A stretch of 64,000 bases of DNA, taken from positions 33,747,001 through 33,811,000 of the forward strand of contig NC_073340.2 of assembly GCF_027580225.2 (NCBI RefSeq). The letters run 5' to 3'. Each line of letters opens with the position of its first letter. The stretch's first letter is position 1. Positions 57,042 to 64,000 of the stretch are shown piece after piece. Position numbers and translations under genes: made by a program. A model generated the notes under the pieces. It saw only the letters and a list, made by a program, of their open reading frames with translations. It searched no databases and was not told the origin of the DNA. The DNA comes from Misgurnus anguillicaudatus (Eukaryota; Chordata; Actinopteri; Cypriniformes; Cobitidae).

Positions 57042-57338
57042 CAGTTTTCGTTTTGATATTTCTGTATGAGTCTGATGATCACTTTAAAAGTTAATTGATT
57101 GTACTGTATGCTCTATAAAGACACATTTTAGTACAGATAAACACAACTGAGAAATAGAAAATCTGCCCTGTTTGCTTCTCCAATACAATTGTGCTTCAAC
57201 AAATAATATACAATTAGACCACCAGAGAGAGAGAAAGCTAAGGTTTGTGAACTCTGAGGTCTTGGGCTGTGCGCTCTAATACAGCGGGTCTCGGCACCTG
57301 ACCTCTCGGGCCCGACCCGGTCCTTTCTGTTTCCACAG

Positions 57339-57461
57339 GCCATTCCACAACTCTCCTGCCAACATTTAAACACTTCCTGTAAGACAGGCGGGCGGCAGGA
57401 AGTTTCATACATACATGCTGACTGGAGACGCTACAGTCGGAGCATGAAAGAGCTGCTGGTG
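57339..57461 (+). other. Candidate short exon (weak)
   Basis: A good acceptor-like run (CCTTTCTGTTTCCACAG, ending 57338) and a consensus donor (GTGAGT from 57462) bracket 123 bp, exactly 41 codons open in one frame and in phase 0 at both ends. An ATG at 57444 opens MKELLV directly before the donor, so it could instead be a first coding exon with a 5' UTR. The peptide matches no domain I know, and neither neighbour exon could be found. Confidence 0.22.
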
Positions 57462-57502
57462 GTGAGTAATAAACAACACCTTTCATCAGCATGTGTTTTC
57501 TT

Positions 57503-57530
57503 TGCTCTCTCTCTCTCTCTCTCTCTCTCG
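57503..57530. repeat. (CT)n microsatellite
   Basis: A CTCT run beside GT repeats at 57585-57632. Confidence 0.9.
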
Positions 57531-57960
57531 GCTAATAGATGTGTTTGAATGGTTTGCAGTTGTGGTGCTGAAGTTCTTACGAGTATGTGTGTGTGTGTGT
57601 ATATGTGTGTGTTATTGGAATGTGTGTGTGCTGGTGCGGATGGGGTGGCTGATGAATGAGGCGATGTGGCAGATTCACAGTGCGAATCATACTGCAGCTG
57701 TAGAGGAAACTAATGGCTAGCAGGGACCACCGAGGTCTCTGAGCTAATACCTGCTTCCTCCATCACAAAACTCAAGCTCTGACACACACACACACAAACA
57801 CACAAAACAGGGTATTTTTTACACCTTGTGGAATGAAAGCCTCTTCTTGCTGCCAATACACCCAATATAGTCTTTACACCCCCCCATAAAATACTTCCCA
57901 GTTTACCCAGTACAACAGGTTCATTATATAGCATGCACAACCAATAGCCATTAATGCATT
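57530..57960. other. Low-complexity GT/CA tracts and unique sequence
   Basis: GTGTGT (57585-57612) and ACACAC (57781-57806) runs. Open frames that cross them are artefacts. Confidence 0.4.
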
Positions 57961-58735
57961 ACACCTCATGTGCCCGATACACCCAATACTTTTTGCGTGA
58001 GGGTGATTCTCGCAAAATTAGATTTATGAGGTGTCATGAAACATTTTGATAAAAAAGTAAATGCTATCAAAATAAGAAGCATATAGTACCAAACATCTCT
58101 TCATGTACTATTTTGCACTGCACATGATTTCAAATGACATCATACAAACCAATTTTGTTGTTTTTTCCACATTTAAGGGGAAAATTTTCATTACCGCAAC
58201 GTGTCCATGACTGGATTTGGGTTCGTTGACATAGAAAATTTATAATAGAAAAATCTAAAAAATAAAACGCTTCAGTGCATGTTATACTATAAACATTTAC
58301 AGTAAAGAAACATGTGGTATTTGGTGATCATTGGTAAATGTAGAGACAATAATAAGGAATATAAATGTGTCCCAGACCAATTTTCTCATCCTCCACAACA
58401 ATTTTCAATCATTGTTTAAGCACTCAAGGAACTAACATTTAAAAAAAATGTTGGAAGGACATAATTCACAGTGACACTCAAGATGGCTACCAGGAAAGCA
58501 GTTCTTATTTTTTCTCTCCAGATAAAAGTTTAAATTTTGTTTGTCATAGTTCCTAGACTTTTTAGTTCTCATTACCAAAACATGAGTTTGTAAATGCATA
58601 TATTTAATGTAATATCATGTTGCGGTAATGATAATGTTTGATAATGATAATGTTTGATAATGATAATCAAAAAAAATGTAATAATTCTATAGGAATTATT
58701 TTTAAATCCTCACAAAAATAATGTTTATAGTAAGT
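57960..58735. repeat. Probable dispersed repeat, GATTCTCGCAAAATTAG type
   Basis: GAGGGTGATTCTCGCAAAAT (about 58000) and CATTACCGCAACGTGTCC (about 58190), with GTTGCGGTAATGATAATG (about 58619) as an inverted partner, suggest a decayed DNA element. Ends could not be fixed. Confidence 0.35.
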
Positions 58736-58782
58736 TCAGACCTTAATCTTATATGTGTGAACACATGCACTTTTAAAAGTGT

Positions 58783-58930
58783 GTTCCTGTAACTCAACTG
58801 ATTGTGTTAGCAGTGCAAAAGGCCTTGGACAAATCCAAGGGAACACACATATTGATAAAATGCATACCTTGTAACGCACTGTAAGTCGCTTTGGATAAAT
58901 GCATTTGCCAAATGCATAATTACAAATGCA
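58783..58930 (+). repeat. tRNA-derived SINE, decayed
   Basis: CTGTAACTCAACTGATTGTG (A-box region), then the short tail segment AACACACATATTGATAAAAT, then GTAAGTCGCTTTGGATAAAT and GCATTTGCCAAATGCATAAT. This is the plus-strand version of the element at 37467-37625. Confidence 0.65.
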
Positions 58931-58949
58931 AAAATGTAGAAACAAAGAA

Positions 58950-59355
58950 GCTAAAAAGGGTTATTTGCACAGAATGCATGGAAGAACCATTTTTGGTCCA
59001 TTTTAGGGACGTTTATAGCCCTTTTTCCAATACAGAGAACTTTTAATGCACCAGAAATGTTTTCTAGATGTTGCAGCTTGAAAATTAACATTTTTGGAGA
59101 CTGGTACATATCCATAACATACACATACATGAACAATGTATACAATGTATACAAATATCAATGCAAAATAATGCAAACACCCATATGTGAATGTAGACAT
59201 GTTGACATTTACATTAACTAAATTATTTGTTAATTTACACACATTTGCCCTGTTATCTAAATGACCAACTACTGTACAATATAGCTCCATCAGGTAGCTA
59301 GTGCTTTGTATATAAAACTACTACTGTATATATCATTTCCAGAGACATTTATTTC
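58950..59355. other. AT-rich unique sequence
   Basis: AAAAGGGTTATTTGCACAGA and TGGAAGAACCATTTTTGG recall short fish repeats. No gene. Confidence 0.3.
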
Positions 59356-59400
59356 TCCAGAGTATAAGTAGTTCCCTTTCAATACGGTTCACTTCGCATT

Positions 59401-59534
59401 GCGTCAGTTAGCTGACGCTATGGGGGGGAAACTCCTGTTTACTCCGTGACTGAAGCCTATTGGTTAACGTCTGTACAAAGTACAGACCAATGACGTTTGA
59501 ACCCGCGCGCGGGAAGTACACGTCCTTATATAAG
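59401..59534 (+). promoter_or_regulatory. Promoter-like region of the DIRS-like element
   Basis: Three perfect inverted repeats lead to a TATA box: GCGTCAG/CTGACGC (59401-59407 and 59412-59418), TCTGTAC/GTACAGA (59470-59486) and CCCGCGCGCGGG (59502-59513). The TATA motif TATATAAG is at 59527-59534, which would place a start near 59560. Confidence 0.5.
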
Positions 59535-59651
59535 CGCGGTTCAAGCGTCAGGAGCTCATTAATTTCTCCTTCAGCGCGAACCTCTCGCTGCTCCGAAGAA
59601 GAAGAAGCCTTACCTCGCCGTCGACAAAAGCCCTGCAGCGGAGCCCAGGCC

Positions 59652-59750
59652 TAGCGTCTTCCCTGCCCTTTCCGGCTGAGAACCGAAGACAGCAGAATCC
59701 AGGTCTAGCGTCTTCCCCTGCCGCTTTCCGGCCGAGAACCGAAGATAGCC
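59652..59750 (+). repeat. Direct repeat, 54-bp offset
   Basis: TAGCGTCTTCCC and GAGAACCGAAGA recur at 59652 and 59706. Confidence 0.85.
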
Positions 59751-59919
59751 TTCGCTTGCCGTGGTACGAGCCCTGTGCAGCGGACACATGCCTGACGAGG
59801 TCTCCCCTGCGGCCGCCCGGTAAGATAAATATTTTTAATATAAAGCTGTAAGCTAAAAGAGCAGGCGCTGTTGTAATAGCGTCCAGCACAGCGGCTTGAG
59901 TGAGCCTCCCTGCTATGAA

Positions 59920-60422
59920 TTTCCCCGAGCGCGTCACCGGTCTGGCACCTCCCACGCCGGGACCGCGCTTATATGCTTCGGTTGTCTTATCCATGTTTCG
60001 TGCTCCCCCTGCTGTTCCTCTCTCCCCGGGATGAACACACGGCGAGCCATGAGACTAGATGGATGCATAGACCTGCACACACGGACTAACCCCCCCTGTG
60101 TTCTGTCACATCGCAACCGTTCATGCTTACAGAGTCCCTTCGCTCCTCTCACATTCAGTGGCGAGATCTCTGACACATATGAATCCCCCGAGTGCATCGG
60201 GTGATACCGTTTATATGACCCATGGCTGTTCTGTCTGTGTTGCTGCTCCCCTCTGCCGTTCCTCTCTTGTTGAGATGAACAAGCGGGGGAACCGTAAAAC
60301 TAGAAAGATGCATACGACAAGCAAACACGGGCGGATCTGCCCCTGTTTCCTGTCATAACACAGCCACTCGTGCTCCACGCTCGCGGAGTCCCTCGCTCCT
60401 TTCCCCGCAGTGGTGAGATCTC
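59920..60422 (+). repeat. Diverged tandem duplication, about 250-bp offset
   Basis: ATGAACA at 60031 matches 60275, GAGTCCCT at 60132 matches 60386, and GAGATCTCT at 60163 matches 60415. It lies where a Gag-type frame is expected. The copies differ too much and carry too many stops to call protein. Confidence 0.7.
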
Positions 60423-60483
60423 TTAACGGCGTAGTTAGCACGCAGTCTTTACGGCTCGCTGCCTCTAATGCAGCTGTCTAGTG

Positions 60484-60741
60484 TTCAACGATTACAGAGC
60501 TTCATGCCCCTCCCCTCCTGGAGCGGCGCGATCTCATTCGTCTGCTCGATAGGGCGGATTCGCCGCTATTGGAGCATCAAGAACACTCATTATAAGAGCT
60601 AACCGGCTCACTATTCGTCGATACAGAGCTTCATGCCCCTCCCCCCTGGAGCGGCGCGATCTCATTCGTCTGCTCGATAAGGCGGACACGCCTCTATCTG
60701 AGCGCTAAAACACTTATTATAGAGCTTAACCGGCCTGAGTC
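60484..60741 (+). repeat. Tandem duplication, 129-bp offset
   Basis: ACAGAGCTTCATGCCCCTCC at 60494 and 60623, then GGAGCGGCGCGATCTCATTC and GTCTGCTCGATA in both copies. It is the best-kept of the internal duplications. Confidence 0.9.
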
Positions 60742-61273
60742 TATCTCACTTCGGAAAGCTCACTACTAGTCTGCCCGGTCATTTCTCTCTGGTTTAGACG
60801 GAATCAGAGGCAGAACGAATTTGTTTAACATACTGAGGCCCGAATACCTCCCTTTATTCAGTCCCGTCCTATATCAGTGCGCTGAATATTGGTACATTCT
60901 TATATACCCGGTTTTTCTGCCCTTTTTAATAAACGGCAAAACCGCGGGCCTCACGGCAGACTTCCTCTCTGCGATGGGTTCAGTCTGACATTAAACCACC
61001 TAGACATACTGCTCTGCTCCGTGAGCCGTTCGGGTCACCGTCACTACTGAGGCTCGTGCAGCTGAACGGCCGAGCTCTGGTCTTCGCAGCACAGCTGCGT
61101 CGACGTAGAACTGTCTGAAGAGGGGTTAAGTCGCGCCTCGGCTGGACTGCCCTGAAATGTTTTCTGTGTGCTGTTTATCCAAAACATACTGAGTAATACT
61201 GTTGGTTATGCGACCTCACTATAGTGGCGAACGGTATTGAATTCCTCTAAAAAGAGTAATTTCCGTGCTTACT

Positions 61274-61480
61274 ATACTGTGTATTGACACCCCACGGTTG
61301 TACGGTGTCTCTAAACACTTTCTCGCCTTACTGACAAGCAATCAGTAATACGCACACACGGCCCGCTGTCCATAATTCTATCGACGCTTGCCAAAAAAAA
61401 AAAAAAAAAAAAAAAAACTCGGTTTGGCCATATACTGTGTATTGACACCCCACGGCTGTACGGTGTCTCTAACACTTTTC
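61274..61480 (+). repeat. Direct repeat, 157-bp offset, with an A run between
   Basis: TATACTGTGTATTGACACCC and GTACGGTGTCTCTAA occur at 61274 and 61431. A pure A run (about 61392-61417) lies just before the second copy. Confidence 0.9.
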
Positions 61481-61997
61481 TGCCAAATTCGCCCGCAGCC
61501 CACCTCAGTTTCTCCGCTACGATGCTGACGGCGCAAACGAGCACGGTCTTACGGCTGTCATTCTCTCTTCCTAGAGAGACGCAGCCTCAGACCTCTCCAT
61601 GGCTCCAAGCATTTGAATCGCGCCCTCTCCGGACGGCTACTCAAAGGCTTACAGCCAAGCGGTTTATGACGTTTTTCGGCCATACAGCTGATTTATATCA
61701 GCGGATCCGAAGACGCTCACACCTCCGCTCTGCTCCAATACTCGGAGATATTAAGGGTAATATCAACCTGAAGTGAGCTTGCTACCCGCCACAATAAGTT
61801 TCAAAACTCAAAGCGCGCGCACAGACAGACGCGCGGCATCTCGTTTAAGACGGGCTCACGTACCCCTCTAACGAGTCTCAGAAAACTGAATATCGTGGCA
61901 TTCTGTTAATAAGTCCACTTCAGTTTGACTAAGCAAAGGTCCCGCCCCGAGCTGACGGCCGGGAAGCTCATGCTTAAGTTACACACAGCTGCATGAA

Positions 61998-62254
61998 GTG
62001 CTACCATTACGAGATCGCCAGCATCTGCTGTGGGTTGAACACGCTTTACGACGGCAATCAGCCTTCGGCGCGTGGAACGCCCGTTTGTCTCATATCAATC
62101 ACCTTGTACTGTACATACGGTCCATTAAGGGGATGATTCTAGCACTGCAGCACTCTCGACCATGTTATTGTGATAATGCGGTCGGGCAAACTACGGTGGT
62201 TTCATTATTTACCGAACCAGACTGAGATCTCGCCCCCTGTACAAGCTGGCGAGT
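61998..62254 (+). pseudogene. RNase H-domain remnant of the DIRS-like element
   Basis: The main frame (61998-62225, 75 codons) holds WNARLSHINHL (residues 27-37) and, near the end, DNAVGQTTVVS, the pattern of the RNase H segment of DIRS-type polymerases in which an Asp-Asn pair precedes a TVVxYIN-like strand. After the stop, a shifted frame continues with RSRPLYKLA (62225-62251), the expected next block. At least one frameshift therefore splits the domain. It acts in the family by removing the RNA template after cDNA synthesis; here it cannot be functional. Confidence 0.6.
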
Positions 62255-62741
62255 CATCTCCTTTATAAACTCATTGCATCGCTTTATAAGCTATGTTCAT
62301 TCAGAGTGATACGCATCTCGTGCTTAACTACCAAGATGCAGACATATTAATGCGTTACGATGGGCGTGCAGAGATTGCATCCGTGGGACACGACCTACAT
62401 TACGTGCCTTATAACACGTTGACACGAGCTGCTAGGACCCCTTTCGCGAGGCGTCCTTATGCAAAGTCTGATCTATTCTGTCTAGTGACAGCGAGAGTCT
62501 TCCCCCCGCGAATTGTAGGTGGAACAGCTTTCTCCTCACTACAGAGGCTCGTGCACGGCGGCTTTCTCCCCCTGCGTATATATATATATGTGGCGGTGAT
62601 AACAGCGAACCACGCTTTTATGACCGACCATCCACTTTATTCATAAGTCTGTCATTTCTCAGATGCGGACGGTGCCCGAGGCGCAGCGCTCTGGAACTGT
62701 CCAAGGTCCTGTATGACAGATACGTCTGACGTACATCAGAC

Positions 62742-62965
62742 GATCAGCTGTTCATCGGCGTCACAGATCACTCACTAGCGCACCTGTCAATACAGGTTAT
62801 TTATGGATCGTTAACGTTATCACCTCCCGTGACAATGAAGTCTACTCCATGTATGGATTAGATCCTCGGGCATGGTCTTAGAAGTTTCTCATTTGACATT
62901 TGTGACACGGCCGGCTGGTCCCCGCCGTCCACGTTGTCAGTTTACAGCTTCGACATCCCTGCTTC
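62742..62965 (+). pseudogene. Tyrosine-recombinase C-terminal remnant, copy 1
   Basis: DQLF (62742-62753) is followed, through frameshifts, by DICDTAGWSPPST (ending about 62933) and a YSFDIPA-like end. The GWSxPSTF block and the Tyr-containing segment after it match the C-terminal catalytic part of DIRS-type tyrosine recombinases, where the nucleophile Tyr lies. Indels break the frame between them. Confidence 0.55.
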
Positions 62966-62984
62966 GCGCACTAGTGAGGTTTGT

Positions 62985-63535
62985 TGCATTAAAGGTGCGC
63001 CGCATAAGCTCACCTGTATGCACGATATGGGTTTTAATTATATGCGTCCACCGTGCGCTTAGAGAAGCTCACATATGCACGCTACAACATTTCGGTATAC
63101 ACTAAAGATGCGCTCGGGAAAGCTCATCTGTATACACGGCTGTGACACATACATACATTGTTGTTCATCTGTGTACGTTCACGGTGCGTTGAGTGCCCAC
63201 CGTACGTTCATCAATCATATCTGTACACATTCACGGCGCGTTCTGTGCATTGATTTATCGATACGCATTCACGGTGCACTGAAGGGTTCACCCGTGTGCG
63301 CACAACTTATTATCAGAACACATGACGGCGCGCTTGAGAATCTTGCCGGCCTGTGCATTATAACACTCTGATTCATCTATATGCATTCACGATGTATTCA
63401 AGTGTTCACCTGTGCCCGTGCAATTTATAGTCAATACACATTTACGGCGCGCTTGGACAGCTCACCGATCTGTGCACTATAATACTACCTATATGCATCC
63501 CGATGCGCTCGAGGGCGCACCTGGGTTCACACTAT
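62985..63535 (+). repeat. Degenerate minisatellite, about ten units of 50-70 bp
   Basis: Units recur with a core like CACGGTGCGCT...GCTCACCTGTGTGCAC, for example CACGGTGCGTTGAGTGCCCA (about 63180), CACGGTGCACTGAAGGGTTC (about 63270) and ACGGCGCGCTTGGACAGCTC (about 63444). Two more units appear at 63870-63990 after the second recombinase copy. Open frames through it are not protein-like. Confidence 0.7.
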
Positions 63536-63559
63536 TGTGGTATCTGTATAATCCCACGC

Positions 63560-63840
63560 TACGAACCGTTCTGCCGCATATTATAGTCAGATCGGCCGTT
63601 CGTGAGCTTCGCAGATCACTCACTATGTATGTATGTTGCTTACAGTGGTTATTTAGATGGATCGTTGAAACCATCGCGCTGGCTCACGCCCCTCTATGAG
63701 CTATGTCCTATATAGAGCCCACTCTGTGAGCGTTTGGCTTTTTCATGGACTTGGTCTACAGGGGTATCTATTTGATATCTGCTACACGGCCGGCTGGTCT
63801 TCGCCGTCTACGTTGTCAGATTGTACAGCTTAGACGTCCC
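63560..63840 (+). pseudogene. Tyrosine-recombinase C-terminal remnant, copy 2
   Basis: QWLFRWIVETIALAHAP (63641-63691) and, further on, AGWSSPST (63789-63812) then RLYSLDVPA in a shifted frame match the same recombinase region as copy 1. Shared anchors lie 848 bp (CAGATCACTCAC, 62764 and 63612) and 879 bp (GGCTGG, 62913 and 63792) apart, so this is a tandem duplicate with indels. Copy 2 is the better preserved. Confidence 0.6.
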
Positions 63841-63869
63841 TGCCCTATGAGCGCAGGTTCTCTCGGCTC

Positions 63870-64000
63870 AATCATGCACGCTCATGCGTTTTATGTGTAC
63901 ACCACGGTGCGCTCAGCGAGCTCACCAACGTGACTCTGAATTTACTTATCTCGCACACCCGCGGCGCGCTCGGTATCTCGCCGTCTTGTGTATTGTTATG
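63870..64000 (+). repeat. Minisatellite units after recombinase copy 2, cut by the window end
   Basis: CACGGTGCGCTCAGCGAGCT and CGGCGCGCTCGGTATCTCGC continue the repeat seen after copy 1, so the duplicated unit is recombinase segment plus minisatellite. Confidence 0.6.

Larger units (their letters stand above)
59360..64000 (+). mobile_element. Decayed DIRS-like (tyrosine-recombinase) retroelement, runs off the window
   Basis: The order read here is promoter-like 5' end, GC-rich region with internal duplications (Gag position), RNase H remnant, then two tyrosine-recombinase C-terminal remnants, as expected for DIRS-type elements, which use a recombinase in place of a DDE integrase. Every coding part is broken by frameshifts and stops. 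No reverse transcriptase core could be found between 61500 and 62000, where it would be expected. The left boundary is set by the composition change near 59360. Confidence 0.65.

Noticed and set aside
59548..59994. A 148-codon minus-strand frame in the DIRS-like element
   Set aside because: It lies antisense to the promoter-like and duplicated region and reads through direct repeats; its composition is set by GC-rich repeat sequence.
61392..61417. A poly(A) tail marking a processed retrocopy
   Set aside because: The A run sits within the 157-bp direct repeat of the DIRS-like element, with no target duplication or cDNA-like sequence before it.

Overview
The window reads as nuclear DNA of a bony fish, probably a cyprinid-type teleost. 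This rests on the repeat families, many of which I recognise as types common in fish genomes: TTAA-flanked palindromes, a tRNA-headed SINE with a conserved 3' tail, hAT and Harbinger-like non-autonomous elements, a GATA/GACA array and a tyrosine-recombinase (DIRS-type) retroelement. No database comparison was possible, so species and family names are inference.

I find no convincing host protein-coding gene, rRNA gene, CRISPR array or operon. Open frames are short and fall in repeats, microsatellites or unrelated sequence. The best candidate host exon is a 123-bp segment at 57339-57461, and it is weak. The layout suits a gene desert or a very large intron: islands of unique sequence rich in homeodomain and octamer motifs (about 4150-4620, 5900-6420, 9420-9690, 14560-16400, 21560-21910, 28500-28990, 31120-31560, 42290-42600, 44560-45030, 50740-51190, 52900-53900) lie between layers of transposable elements.

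Region by region. 0.3-3.3 kb: a SINE head, then a tandem duplication whose first unit holds a TTAA-flanked foldback element, itself holding a solo LTR with a 5-bp target duplication. 5-14.4 kb: scattered non-autonomous DNA elements, including two TA-flanked palindromes of one family and a 1.04-kb element. 16.8-18.6 kb: an inverted-repeat-bounded element whose interior is a tandem array with an exact 433-bp higher-order period. 19-23.6 kb: further DNA elements, including one of 1.5 kb with 21-bp perfect terminal repeats. 29-34.7 kb: nested elements and a 1.2-kb Harbinger-like element with an inverted partner at 54.3-55.5 kb. 38.4-39.6 kb: a GATA/GACA array that switches strand. 43-50.4 kb: two CACGTG-rich MULE-like elements, a hAT element with a perfect 8-bp duplication, two TTAA elements sharing one target, and a 1.4-kb host element carrying one of the CACGTG elements. 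51.4-52.6 kb: a second, 188-bp-period array of the 17-kb family in the opposite orientation. 55.5-57 kb: TTAA elements and a 126-bp AT run. 59.35 kb to the end: a decayed DIRS-like retroelement with promoter-like palindromes, an RNase H remnant, two tyrosine-recombinase C-terminal remnants and a chain of internal tandem duplications; it runs off the window.

The sequence shows no genes working together. What can be read is a record of insertion, nesting and tandem amplification laid over possible long-range regulatory DNA.
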